Assembly (NCBI GenBank): GCA_033063855.1
Contig: CP093829.1
Span: 12,493,537 to 12,557,536, forward strand
Origin: Smittia aterrima
Lineage: Eukaryota > Arthropoda > Insecta > Diptera > Chironomidae
Reading direction: 5' to 3'
Length of the DNA: 64,000 nt
Shown: positions 20,689 to 32,864 of the stretch, piece by piece
How positions within the stretch are numbered: the stretch's first letter is position 1
Layout: each line of letters starts with the position of its first letter
Position numbers and translations under genes: made by a program
Notes under the pieces: generated by a model
What the model was told of the DNA's origin: nothing
What the model saw: the letters and a program-made list of their open reading frames with translations, nothing else
Databases searched by the model: none

Positions 20689-20875
20689 AAAGAAAATAAA
20701 ACTGAGAAAAATATAAAAAATTATTTATTACTGCAAGCCTAACCGTGAGATACCAGATGAAGGTATTGTCCGAAATCCGATCTAATAATGCTATCCTGAT
20801 ATTTCCAGTTCTTTTCTTCGACGGGTTGAAGTAACAGTGAAGACAAGAATTGAAACTAATAATGAGAATTTAAAT

Positions 20876-21053
20876 AAATCACGTATACAAAACGTGATTT
20901 CTTATAAAATACGAACACAGTCTAAAGCTCGGGAATTTGTTGTAGATCTTTCGTTATCTGATAAGATTCTTTGCGTGGTGTTTGTAAATTGAACGAAGAT
21001 TAATCTTAATCGATCATTGAGCTGACGTCACTGATACTGAGCGACTATAAAAG
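20876..21053 (+). promoter_or_regulatory. Amylase B promoter: inverted repeat, GATA-type site, TATA box
   Basis: The inverted repeat at 20876-20900 is identical to that of copy A. TTATCTGATAAGATT lies at about 20965 and TATAAAAG at 21046-21053. The spacing matches copy A. Confidence 0.6.
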
Positions 21054-21098
21054 TCTTTGCGAAACTGTATCAAACAACAGTTTTGTTCGCAAATCAAA

Positions 21099-22580
21099 AT
21101 GAAGTTGCTGTCGATATTTGCGCTTGTTGGGTTTGTTGCTGTTTCAAATTCTCAGTTTGCCACAAATCAATGGGCTGGAAGAAGTGGAATCGTTCATTTA
21201 TTTGAATGGAAATGGGCGGATATTGCAGCCGAGTGTGAAAATTTCCTTGCCCCAAATGGTTACGCGGGAGTTCAAGTATCACCTCCAAATGAAAACGCAG
21301 TCGTTTCCGGCCGTCCATGGTGGGAACGTTATCAGCCAATGTCATACATTCTCTCAACTCGGTCAGGTAACCGCGCTGCCTTCACTGACATGTCAAGACG
21401 TTGCAATGCTGTTGGAATCAGAATTTACGTCGACGCTGTTATCAATCACATGAGTGCAACTAGTGGAACTGGAACAGGAGGATCACAAGGCAACGTGGGC
21501 TCCTTGAGCTTCCCTGCAGTGCCATATGGATCAGGAGACTTCAATCCTAATTGCGAAATCCACGATTACAACAACAGGGAACAAGTTCGTAATTGCTGGT
21601 TGGTCGGTTTACCTGATTTGAATCAAGGATCCGAATGGGTTCGAAACAAAATCGTTGATTTCCTTAACGACTTGATTAGTTTGGGAGTAGCCGGATTCCG
21701 TGTTGATGCCGTGAAGCACATGTGGCCTGGAGATTTGGAAATTATTTATGGAAGACTTAACAACTTAAACACAGCCTATGGATTCTCCGCCAACTCTCGT
21801 GCTTTTATCACTCAGGAAGTTATTGATTTAGGTGGTGAAACTATCAAGAAAGACGAATATACTCATCTTGGTACAGTCACTGAATTCCGCTTCTCAGCTG
21901 AGATCGGAAGAGCTTTCCGTGGAGGAAATGCATTGAGATGGTTGGTAAACTTCGGACCAGAGTGGGGATTCTTGCCTTCAAACTTGGGACTCACTTTCGT
22001 TGATAATCATGACAACCAACGTGGTCATGGAGGAGGCGGCGAAAATGTTTTAACTTATAAACAAGCTAAGCAATACAAGATGGCAACAGCTTTCCATCTT
22101 GCATGGCCTTATGGCATTCCTCGTATCATGAGCTCATTCGCTTTCGATCATAGTGATCAGGGTCCACCAGCAGATGCAAATGGCAATCTAATCTCACCAT
22201 CTTTCAACGTTGACGGTTCTTGTGGAAATGGTTGGATATGCGAGCATCGTTGGAGACAAATTTACAACATGATTGGTTTCAGAAATGCAGTTGGAAGTGC
22301 TGCTGTTGCCAATTGGTGGGATAACGCTGGCAATCAAATTGCTTTCTCACGTGGCAGCTACGGTTTCATTGCTTTCAACCTGGAAAACTTCGCTTTAAAT
22401 CAAAACTTGGCTACTGGTCTGCCTGCTGGAAATTACTGCGAACTTGCTTCTGGTGTGAGAAGTGGATCCTCGTGTACAGGAACGATCATCAATGTAGGTG
22501 CTGATGGACGTGCCAACATCAATATTCCAGCAAATGTAATGGACGGGTTTGTTGCTATTCATATCGGGGCGAGAATTTAA
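21099..22580 (+). CDS. Alpha-amylase (GH13), copy B
   Basis: Single-exon 493-aa amylase, very similar to copy A. The start is set at MKLLSIFALVGFVAVSNSQ by homology; an upstream in-frame extension without an ATG is ignored. The catalytic residues (GFRVDAVKHM, ITQEVIDLGGE, FVDNHDNQRG) and the chloride-site Arg (GIPRIMSSF) are intact. Differences from A are scattered conservative changes, for example RWLVNFGPEWG for RYLVNFGPAWG and DHSDQGPPADAN for NTENQGPPADGN, mostly away from the active site. Same strand and promoter layout as A, so likely co-expressed. Confidence 0.97.
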   Translation: MKLLSIFALVGFVAVSNSQFATNQWAGRSGIVHLFEWKWADIAAECENFLAPNGYAGVQVSPPNENAVVSGRPWWERYQPMSYILSTRSGNRAAFTDMSRRCNAVGIRIYVDAVINHMSATSGTGTGGSQGNVGSLSFPAVPYGSGDFNPNCEIHDYNNREQVRNCWLVGLPDLNQGSEWVRNKIVDFLNDLISLGVAGFRVDAVKHMWPGDLEIIYGRLNNLNTAYGFSANSRAFITQEVIDLGGETIKKDEYTHLGTVTEFRFSAEIGRAFRGGNALRWLVNFGPEWGFLPSNLGLTFVDNHDNQRGHGGGGENVLTYKQAKQYKMATAFHLAWPYGIPRIMSSFAFDHSDQGPPADANGNLISPSFNVDGSCGNGWICEHRWRQIYNMIGFRNAVGSAAVANWWDNAGNQIAFSRGSYGFIAFNLENFALNQNLATGLPAGNYCELASGVRSGSSCTGTIINVGADGRANINIPANVMDGFVAIHIGARI

Positions 22581-23000
22581 ACAATAAATGAAACTGCATC
22601 TATCTGGATTATTTTCGACAGAATTTTTCCCCTTTCAATTACCGTTATCAACGCAGATATACGAAATAAAGATTTTATTTTGCTAACTAACGAACTCTCT
22701 GCTATCGACTTAAGTTTGAGCAGGTTATGAATAAAACTGCGTCACTTCAGTTAAACACTTAAGATTAAACACTTCAGATTAAACACTTTAACAATTTTTT
22801 CCCTCTAAAACAATTTCTAAAGAATGATACGAGCAACATTTTTCTTATCTCAATGGAAGTAAAATAAATTAATTAATCGGAGCAACATTTAACTTATCAG
22901 TAAGGATGTGAGGATTTGGATAATTTGTCGCTTATCGCTGAGTTTCTTGAAGTATAAAAGAAGACAATCTTTGTTAGGTCGTCTCAGTTGATAATTCAGA
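22581..23000 (+). promoter_or_regulatory. Intergenic region with the amylase C promoter
   Basis: TATAAAAG at 22953-22960 and a CTTATCAGTAAGG motif at about 22894. It lacks the inverted repeat of copies A and B. Confidence 0.5.
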
Positions 23001-24676
23001 ATGAAAGCTTTAATATTTCTTGCTCTCTCTGTGATTCTTGTAGCTGCTCAGCATGATCCTCATTGGACAGCTGGCCGAAGGTAAAATGTTTAATTTCATT
23101 TTCTGATTTATTGTTGTTATCGCAGTTTTTTTTCGATAGCGTGTTAGTTCATTTATTTGAGTGGAAATGGTCTGATATCGCAAAAGAATGTGAAAATTTC
23201 CTTGCTCCAAATGGATACGCGGGAGTTCAAGTATCACCTCCAACTGAGAACACAATTATCGAATCGAGACCATGGTGGGAAAGGTAAAAGTTTAATTGCA
23301 TCGGGTTTGATAGTCATTGCTGAAGTTGATCTTTTTCTCAGGTATCAACCAGTTTCATATAGCATTGTTTCCAGGTCTGGAAGTGAAAATGCGTTTGTTG
23401 AAATGACGAAACGATGTAACGCTGTTGGTGTTCGTATTTACATTGATTTACTGTTGAATCACATGTCAGCCACAACTGGAATTGGAACTGGAGGTTCGAC
23501 GAGCAACGCCGAATCGAAAAGCTTTCCAGCAGTACCGTACACCTCCGATGATTTCCACGAACCTTGTGAAATCGATTGGAGTAATGCTACCAGCATAAGA
23601 ACTTGTCAACTGGTTGGTCTTCCCGACTTGAACCAGTCTCGTGAAAATGTTCGGGAAAAAATTGCTGATATGATGAATCATTTTATTGATCTGGGAGTTG
23701 CTGGCTTTCGTGTTGATGCAATGAAGCACATGGAGCCCAGCGACCTTAAAAACATTTTCGCTCGCTTAAAAAACTTGAACACAGCCTTTGGATTCATTGC
23801 CAATTCCCATCCATTCATTGTCGGTGAAATTATCGACAATGGAGGTGAAGTTATTAGTGGAAAAGAATATTTCTCAATCGGAACTATTACAGAGTTCCGT
23901 TTTTCGAATGACATCTCGAGAACATTCCGTGGCCAGAGTGCATTGAAGTGGTTGAATAATTTTGGGGACTCATGGGGATTCTATCCAAGCAGCTATGCTC
24001 TCACATTTGTGGACAATCATGGTGAGGATTTATTTGAATTGTCGTTCATTTAATACTTTAATTGTTTAGACAATCAGCGTGGCGGAGCATTGTCGTATAG
24101 GGATGGAAGACTCTACAAAATGGCAACAGCTTTTCATCTTGCATGGCCTTATGGGATACCTCGTATCATGAGCTCATTCGATTTCACCGATCATGATCAA
24201 GGACCACCACAAGATTCCATTGGAAATTTGTTGTCTCCGACATTCAATTCTGATGGGTCTTGCGGAAATGGTTGGGTCTGCGAGCATCGTTGGAATGAAA
24301 TTGCAAATATGGTTTGGAAAAAAAAAACTTTAAAGTTTTAATTTTGATTTAAATTTCTTCTCAGATAATGTTCAGAAATTCAGTTAAAGGAACTAAAGTC
24401 GCAAATTGGTGGGATAATGGTGATAACATGATTGCTTTTTCTCGAGGCAATCAAGGATTCATCGCATTTAATGGACAGTTCGGAGTTCACATGAGTGAGT
24501 CTCTGCAAACTGGGCTAGCAGTTGGAACTTATTGCGATGTAATCTCTGGAAGAAAGCTCATCAATAGTTGTACCGGTGATTCATTCACCGTTGACACAAA
24601 TGGATTCGCCGATATTAAAATTGAATCGAATCATCCAACGGGAGTCATAGCAATCCATAGAGAAGCTAGAATCTAG
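23001..24676 (+). CDS. Alpha-amylase (GH13), copy C, diverged and intron-containing
   Basis: Third tandem amylase. Exons: 23001-23080, 23140-23283, 23342-24021, 24070-24311, 24365-24676; phases agree and give 485 aa. Signal peptide MKALIFLALSVILVAAQ, then HDPHWTAGRSVLVHLFEWKW. Catalytic Asp (GFRVDAMKHM), Glu (IVGEIIDNGGE) and Asp (FVDNHDNQRG, split by an intron) are all present, as is the chloride-site Arg (GIPRIMSSF). It lacks the glycine-rich GHGGGGE loop of A and B, a loop absent from some insect amylases. It is clearly more diverged, and its four short introns contrast with the intronless A and B. Confidence 0.93.
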
Positions 24677-24909
24677 CGAAACTTCAGAAATCCTCTTTTG
24701 ATGAATGCAAATAAAAAAATTATTTCGATAAAGTAAATTTTGCAAGAAATGCGTATTAGATTGATAAGGTTTTGAAAATTAAAAGTTTAAATTCAGTAAA
24801 TATTCATCAGATATTTTTTTCCATATGTTTGCAGATGACGACGAAAAGTTTCTTTTTTTCACGAGACTCAGTCAGTACCAAATTAAAACTTCAAGAAAAA
24901 AGTTCTGCA

Positions 24910-26057
24910 ATGAAGATTGTCGTCATATTTTTAATTAAACTAATTGCAATCGTTACTGTTTGCACTTCGTCTCCAATCGGATTGGATTCCAGCAGCGAGT
25001 GGAGTCCAGAATCTCTTGAACCCGAACAAAAAGGAAATTCAAAGGATTTCTTGAAAATTCTTTTGAGTCAAACTAGTGAAGAGAGAAGGGAAATTGAAAA
25101 AAGGAAAATGCATTCTGTTCAAATTGAAGATTCTCCGATTTACATTATTGAAGTCGTTCCATTTGCCCACGAAACATTTTCAGGTGATATTCCCATATCT
25201 GAAGATAATGTAAATTAAGAAGCAATTCTTTTAGATATTTCAGCTGTTGACGCAAATGTTAATGACTCACCTGAAAACGATGCTCCGAAAGTTTCAGTTG
25301 TTTCAAATGGAGAAACAGGTATCGTTGTATGGGACAACTACGGCTTTGATCAATTAGATTTTATTATTCCTGTCCTAAAAAGTCTTACGCTGAGGTTGTG
25401 GACTCGGGAACTTGTCCAATTCATGAAAATTCTTCAGAAAAATTCTTTGACAATGTAGAAAAGCCTCAGGTGGTAGAAGATTCGTTGGGTGATTTTTTGA
25501 AACCAAAATCAATCGAAAAAGTTCTCAATGACGAAATTGCAATTCAAAATTTCGATGAAGCTTCAAGCAAATCTATCGACGAAGAATTAATTAAAATTCC
25601 ATTCCAAATTGATGCTGATGTTGAAGAAGAGACAAATTATAAAACACTTGGAATCTTTGAAGATGAAGCTCAAAGAGAAGAATTTGATGAAGCGACTAAA
25701 GGTAAATCAGTTGATGAAGGTAACGATGACGAGGCTAATGATGAAGCAGTTGGCATAGGAAACGAAGTTGCAGTCGATGAAGTTAAATATGAGAAAGTTG
25801 ACGATGAATCTGATGATGAAGCAAGTCACGAATTTGTTGAGGAAGCTAACCAAGAAGCAATTTATGAATCTCTTTATAAGATCAAGTCGGATACGGCTGG
25901 AACTGCATTTATCAACGTGAACATTGACGAAAATTTGAATGACAACTCTGAAAACCCAAAATCTTCAAAGGAAATTCCAAGTTTCGAAATGTCGGGTGGA
26001 CTCTTAACCAAGTTGAAGAACATTTTTTCGTTTGTTTCGAGCTACTCGTTTGAATAA
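24910..26057 (+). CDS. Acidic secreted protein of unknown function
   Basis: Not recognised. Exon model 24910-25183, 25235-25326, 25383-26057 keeps frame for 346 aa, with introns of 51 and 56 bp. It starts with a clear signal peptide (MKIVVIFLIKLIAIVTVCTS). The mature chain is rich in Glu, Asp and Lys. A low-complexity stretch is built on DEA/DEV-type units (NDDEANDEAVGIGNE, VDDESDDEASHEF), and it ends in an amphipathic segment GGLLTKLKNIFSFVSSYSFE. One Cys is seen in the mature part. It lies directly after the amylases on the same strand. The second intron could instead be a one-base frameshift in a single exon. Confidence 0.55.
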
Positions 26058-26324
26058 GCTTAAAAGTTTACGATTCGCAATAAACTTCTATATTTGTAAT
26101 CTCCCTCATTAAGTAGAAGACTTCTTCAACCTCATATGTCAAACTTAAAGTTCTCAATAAAAAATGGTTTCTTTCCAACTTTCCTCTAAATTTCCAACTC
26201 ATCGTCTCACTGAAGAAAAAGAAAGCTCTCATGCATCTCAAAGTTTTTACTTCCATTAACTTTTATGTAACAAAATTTCATTTCAAACTTTAACACATTC
26301 GAAGATTTGAACACTCTCAATCTC

Positions 26325-29300
26325 TTACATGTCGTGAATCTCTCTCAGTCTTCGTCGAGGCATTGGAACGCCATACAACTCAAAAAGTATTGAATTCGCA
26401 ACGTGATATAAGAATTTTTTGTAGTTTTCCCATCTTGTTTGAAATTCCTGAACGAGAGGAAGTATCGAGTTTGAATCATCCCGCTCGTCTTTGCTTTCCG
26501 GTGCATTCAGAAGCTGTTGAGTGGCATTAATGTAAGTGTAGAAATAACATGAGGGCTCCTCACTTATTGTTGTCACTTTGTGAAAGCTTCCTGCCTTAAC
26601 TAGAATGCTTTGTCCTCTCGACAGTGAGCTTGTTTTCGTATCATTCTGTTGCTCAAATTTCACAGCTCCATGAAGAATCGTCAAAGTTACATTATCCATT
26701 TCAGGGACAATATAATTATCCATTGTGAGTCCTGGAAAGTCAGCAACGAACATGAGATCCGTGTAATTATTCCACGAATAAACGTCCTTCGATATATCTG
26801 CAATTTCCTTCCTCAGATGAGAATATTCTCGCAGCAATGGCAAAGTGAATGAAGGTTTTTTGAGAGGATGCCAATCGCTTTTCACAAGATCAACATTTGG
26901 GTTATAAATCCTCTGCTGAAATCTCCCGTTTAACGAGCACCAAATGTCAAAGTGGATGGAGAAGTTCGTTGATGTCAAGACGCTCTGAGTGTTTTCCCGA
27001 TAATCTGCTTTTAAATTCTCGTTGATGCACTGAGCGTATTGATGAGCCATGTCTGGGTATTGTATCCAACGATAGGAGTCGGTGAAGGCAAGTGGCTCCA
27101 TGAAGTGAAGCTTTTGATTGCCATTGTCGATAATCTTTACGGAAATCAACGAAGGATTCCATTGCTGCATCATCATATCAAACGAGTAGCCATAAATACC
27201 GTTTACCCAGTTGTTGTAGCCTTTTGTGATGAAATGCGAGAATGGCAGAAAGAGCTGCACAACGCAATAAATTAGAATGAAAAACGTCGTAAATCTCTCC
27301 TTTAATGTGCGCTTTGTTGTCACGATTTCATCGTTAGCACATGACATCCGCTTTTCAACTGTCTTTCTCTCGCCCGTACTCATCGAGAATTTTAATTTCC
27401 GGTAAAGAACTCGTGGCCATTCGTTTTCAAAGAACAGAGGAAGCTCAGCGAGACAAACCCATGGAAACATTCCAATGTTGAAGAGACGTGAGTTCATAAG
27501 ATGAAAAGCCACAGCGAAAAGTGTTGCGACCGGCCGTGTCCTCTTGTTTATTAGAAAGAAGGCTATTGACGTATCAAAGATTGCAGAGAACCAATGCACA
27601 ATCAAAAGATTTGTAAGCTCATTGCCAATAACGATTCGAAATGGAGTGAATATCCAATGGAAGCTCAGATTAGTCATCGAGTACTGCCATTCGTACAGCC
27701 ACTCAGATGAGAGCTTCTTCAGTCCAGCAATAAAGTACAGAACGAAGAATTGGAATTTAAGGAGAAAGTAATTCCAAAACGGCACTTTGGGTTCAAGTTT
27801 ATTGCACAACGCATCGATGGAGCTATTGAGGAATAAATTATTGTTAAAATAGTTTTGTTTTGAGTCGAGAAATCACACTCACCATGAATGATGAGCTTTC
27901 GTAAGGAGGAAGATGAAAGCTATCAATCCATACAAATACGTGTGATTGTTCCAACTCGACTTATCTAATAAAAATATGAACCAGTAGCTTAAGCAGAAGA
28001 CGAGACATGATGTCTTGAACTTATAACCAAACATTATTCCCAAAGCGCCTGTAAAAAAAAGAGAGAGAGAAACTGTCAATGTCTGAAAGCATTGCGAAGA
28101 CGACAGAGTAGGGATTTGCACCGTGATACTTGATCTGAAGTAATACTTTTAAATAAAATTCAATCTCTCGTTTCAATAAGAAATCCTTGAAACTTTAACG
28201 ATTCAAGATTTAGTATATCTCAAATGAAAACCTATTCGCTTCAAAATAGATTTTTTTTTATCATTTTAGAAAATCTAAGCCTTTTCCATTGACTTCCCGA
28301 CTGACTCGTCGTCGAGATTTCTACTCCAAATTTTTCAAGGCAAATTGACAATTATACGAACATCGTATAATTTTTCTCACTTCATTTTTTATTTGAGAAG
28401 CGAAGTCTTATTTACTCAAATGGCTCAAATTTGTAATCATCATTTTCGTCTTCTTTTATATCTTAGAGAGTCTAGTTCAGTCATCGATAACTTTGCAAAA
28501 GTCGTGAACTAAAAATGTTAGTGTTTCGAAGAATGCTCGTTTTCCCGATTGTTTTATCGGCAATCGTTTTAGTTGGAAAGATTTACTTTTTTTATTTAAA
28601 TAAAATGTTTCAAATGTTCCTTAGCAAACTTGGATTGTGAGTAAAATTATATTATTTCTCCGTAATTCTATAAGAAAAACATTTTTAGATCAATCTGAAC
28701 TTACGAAATCATCGGATATAGACTCAACTTTAGATTTCAACTTGCAATTATCAAGCTTAGAAAATCTGTTATTATAATAAATTTATCAAATTTCCCTTTG
28801 TCGTCTTCTCTTTTATTTTGTTTTCCACGCACGCTTTGTACGAACGGTCCTTTTATCGAATAACCGACGAACTTTTCCTTAAAAGGGTTTCTCACATAAA
28901 AGGTTTTTCAATCGCTTCGAGTTTTCCTAACCTTTCAACCCCTTTACCCAAGCATTTGACCTCATAGAATAAAATTCTCGTCGCTTCTCGATCAAAAAAA
29001 GGATTCGAAAAGTTTAAAGTCAGCAGAATCTACTCACCTATCCACATTAAACAGTAAACAAGGCCCATTCGAGTTGACGACAGTGGCTTCAAAAAAGAGA
29101 AAAGTGGGAAGCGACAATCTTTAGGTTCACCCCATCTTAAATCTAAGTCTCCGCTGCGCTCTTCTGGAATATCCAAGAGCATCATTAAACCTAAATAAAA
29201 ATGAGAATGAATATCACAATTTATGATCCTTCTCCTTTGACGGTCAATAAATGAAATTCTCCACATTCATTTTAGTCTCAACCGCATTTCGAAATCATAA

Positions 29301-29555
29301 AAACTCACCGAATAACATTCGAGCGATGCCGAGGCTAGCCGCATCAACTTCTTTATACATTAAGCTTGCAAAGCCATCAAACGATGAGACGCTGCTGAGC
29401 TGATGTCCGGAAAATTTATGGAAAAACGTTGAAATCTTGTCCCATAAAGAATCCAATTTTGATATCCGCCCTTTCATCTTTTGCTTCATCCGCTCTCGGT
29501 TGTGAAAATTCATTTCAATCCAATTGAATTTTCGCTTCAAGAAAATTAAATTCAT
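26325..29555 (-). CDS. GGCX: Vitamin K-dependent gamma-glutamyl carboxylase
   Basis: Integral ER-membrane enzyme that converts selected glutamates of secreted proteins to gamma-carboxyglutamate, using reduced vitamin K, CO2 and O2. Exons (minus): 29555-29309, 29190-29038, 28048-27883, 27822-26325. Phases agree and give 687 aa, close to the 758 aa of human. Conserved blocks include MYKEVDAASLGIARMLFG, LMMLLDIPEERS, LDLRWGEPKDCRFPLF, NNHTYLYGLIAF, VLYFIAGLKKLSSEWL, HLMNSRLFNIGMFPWV and WVNGIYGYSFDMMMQQW. Membrane segments fill the N-terminal half; the C-terminal half is lumenal. At the exon 3-4 junction the family's usual Tyr-Trp-Ser reads His-Ser-Cys-Ser, a minor oddity. No candidate substrate lies nearby. 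Confidence 0.92.
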
Positions 29556-31031
29556 TAATTCAGATTTTCTCGGGTGTTAATAAAAAGCTTTTATCTTTCA
29601 CAGTGAATGAAGCTTTGTTGTGCAAATTTCACAATTTATTAAGTTTCTGTCTTAAGATTAAAATGGATAAGTTCCAAAATGTTGTTTTCCCTCACAAATA
29701 ATCCTAAAATATCTAAAACCACCTTAGTCATAATATTTTCTCTCGTCTTCACACAGTCGACAATTAAATTCTCACATCAAAAAGTCTTTGCTTTAAAAAC
29801 GAATGAATAATTTATGATGAAAATGAATTTAATAAGCAGCCTCGAGCGAGCGGATTGTGAGAGGAAAACGTTCGTTCACCTTCAACGAAGAAGTTTCTCA
29901 TCAACGTCGAAAGAATGAGAATAAAAAGCCTGTGAACATGCAAGTCTCTTCCTTCGTCAGAAAGCGAAAAAAATGGAACATCAAAGCGGAAGTATAAAAA
30001 GAAATTAAGCAGAAAAAAATATGACGACGACGATTGTTTTCATCCCAACTTTGTTTGTTTTTATGTTTATTTGTGATATTTTCCTCTCTGAAAGCTCAGA
30101 ATAATATTTTGCAATCGGCATTCACTCGTTCAAATTGAGTCAATTTGTTTAGAAGAAAGCAAAAGAATGCTTCTGTGTGCTGATGCCATGGCGAATTGAA
30201 AATCAATTTCAAGCCGAAATGATTTCTCTTCGCATCGATCTCTCTACACTGGAAATGAAGACTGACTCAGACTGTCTGATGATACTGTAGCAGCAATTAC
30301 ACTTTACAATTTAAACTTTTAAGATCTTTGTGGTTCTTTCCTCCCTTGATAGACAGAAGGATGTAAATGGAGAATTGAGTGTCAAGTCTCACGATTAAAT
30401 CAAATTACTCTGCTATCGATTCGAATTAATGTCAAGCAATTGCGATTTCTGTTTATTGAAAACAAAAGCACTTGTTGTCCATGATTGAATTTTCTTGACA
30501 CTTACATATTTTAATTTATTTTCACTTTCATTTATTTAGATTTTAGAGCTTTCAAACCGCGAGTGCTTCCGTGTTGCCTCATGAATCTCGACTGATGCTC
30601 ATCTTAAATGATTTTTCTTCACGCAGCTGAGAGTTTCCAATGAAATTTTCCGCTCTCATCAAAATTTCTCTCTCACTGGAACTTTGTTTTGATTATGATA
30701 ATGCACATGGCGTGCCTTATCATTCTTTAAAAAAAAAACACTGTATGAAGAAAACGAGAAACATTTTCTTTGCTTTATGAGCCGAATTCGTGACTATTAG
30801 TTCATGTCAAACAATTGTATTTTCGCGCTTTCATGATAAGAAAATATTTCTTTGCGGTAATTCGATTGCAATCGACGCGACAGAACACAGCAAAATTGAA
30901 AGTTAAATGGGCGAAGAAGATAAACTTTTTTTGATAACAAAACTGAGAACTGATAGCGCTTTGACACTAAAAAAGTTGTGCTCAGTCTTCTGAGTCTACA
31001 GCGAGGAGTAAGCAAATATTTAGCCACGAGA
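29556..31031. other. Divergent intergenic region
   Basis: Between the 5' ends of the carboxylase (-) and the GalNAc-transferase (+). No gene, RNA or repeat is recognised. Confidence 0.5.
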
Positions 31032-32864
31032 ATGATTTTTCCGCGAAGGTGTCTTAAAACCTTCGTTGTCGTTCTCGTCGTTCTTTCGATTATCAACATA
31101 GTTTATTTTTTCTCAAACGATTCCCGAATCGAATCAGTATTTCCACGTGCAATAAAAACTTTATCGAATGAAAAGATTGACTGGGAAGATCACGAATTCA
31201 TAAACTACGAGAGAACGAGAATCGGACCTGGTGAAAATGGTTCTCCATTTGTTGTGACGGATCCGGAAGCTTTAAAGAGAAATCAAGAATGGGTGAAGAA
31301 GGAAGGATTTTTTGTGGAAGTTAGCAATAATTTATCAACCACTCGTGCACTACCTGATTTTCGTCCGAAAGTGTGAGTTCTCCGCTACTATCACAGCTTC
31401 GTATCAATGAGTATTTTTTTTAAAGGTGTTTGACACAAAAGTACTTTGAATCGTTGCCGAATGTGTCGGTGATCGTGACCTTCCACAACGAAATTGGAAG
31501 CACTTTGCTTCGATGCATTCATTCGATTTACAATCGCTCACCGAAGATCCTTCTTCACGAAATTGTTCTTGTTAACGACGCAAGCACTTTCGAAGATCTT
31601 TATAAGCCACTAAGAGAATATGTTAAAAAAACGTTCGGCAGTAAAATTGTAATGATAGAGAACGCAGAGCGACAAGGTCTTATAAAAGCACGAATGACTG
31701 GTGCAAAGAAAGCAACTGGGGAAGTAATTATCTTTCTCGACTCTCACATGGAAGTTTACAATTCGTGGCTGCCACCTTTGTTAGATCCGCTCGTGACAAA
31801 TCCAAACATCGCAACAGTTCCCGTTGCTGATGGAATGGTGAGAAGAATTTAAATGATTCAATCGAAGTTTATTTTTTATACGTTTGTAGAATCATGAAAC
31901 GATGCATCCTGTTCACACAGGCTACGGCTATCGCGGAATGTTCGATTGGAACCTCAGATATCAATGGTTTCCTCTTCGAGAAGAGGACAAAGTCGTTGAA
32001 GGTGCACCATATCAACTTCCTTGTTTAACAGGCGGCTCTTATGCTATTCGTCGAGATCATTTTTTCCATCTTGGAGGATACGATGAGGGCCTAATAATTT
32101 GGAATGGAGAAAACTGGGAGCTTTGTATTAAACTTTGGTTGTGTTCTGGTGGACTTTATGAGACACCATGCTCAAGGGTCACACATTTATCAAAATTGCA
32201 TTCAGCACATCGCAACACAGAGAAGCCAATGGATTTTGTTGGACGAAATTTAAAGAGAGTCGTGGAGGTTTGGTTCGACGACTACAAACAATATTTCTAC
32301 AGAGGGAATCCAGCTCGATTTGAGAAAATCGATGCAGGAGATCTTACTAAACTGTTTGAGAAGAAGAAAAGTCTTAATTGCAAACCATTCCAATATTATT
32401 TAGATGTTGTCGCTCCCGACATGCTTCTGCACTACCCCCTTGTCCCTACTCATTTCGCTGCTGGTCAAGTTGAATCGATGGCCGATCATCGGTGTTTATC
32501 CGTTCCTTACGGACAGGTCCTAACTCTAACAGATTGTAAGGACAAAGCTCGAAGCGACCTACTTCTTACCTTAGAGCGCAGTATTAGGTTCAACGACACA
32601 AACGATCAATGTCTGAACGCAGACAGTTTAAAAGTCTCCAATTGTCATCACCAAGGCGGAGGTCAATATTTCAAGTTTGACATTGAATCGAGACATCTAC
32701 TTCATTGGCCAACCAAAAGATGTTTAACATCAAATAATAACGGAACGATTTCCCTGACAACTTGTAAAGTTCCTAAAGAGCAAACTCAGCAGTGGAAATG
32801 GTCTTATGAGAATCAAACCGCTTTGATGGACTGGGATAATTTCGGATTGAAGATGAAACAATAA
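31032..32864 (+). CDS. Polypeptide N-acetylgalactosaminyltransferase, divergent
   Basis: Type II Golgi enzyme family that starts mucin-type O-glycosylation by moving GalNAc from UDP-GalNAc to Ser/Thr. Exons: 31032-31372, 31426-31837, 31890-32864; phases agree and give 575 aa. A short cytosolic end and one membrane anchor (TFVVVLVVLSIINIVYFF) are followed by the GT-A domain: VSVIVTFHNE, IVLVNDAST, LDSHMEV (metal-binding DxH), GGYDEGLIIWNGENWELCIKLW, and a ricin-type lectin domain with CLTSNNNG and QQWKW. The usual WGGEN reads WNGEN, and the normal GHVFR-like block reads THLSK, so activity or specificity may differ. The exact paralogue is not assigned. Confidence 0.9.
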
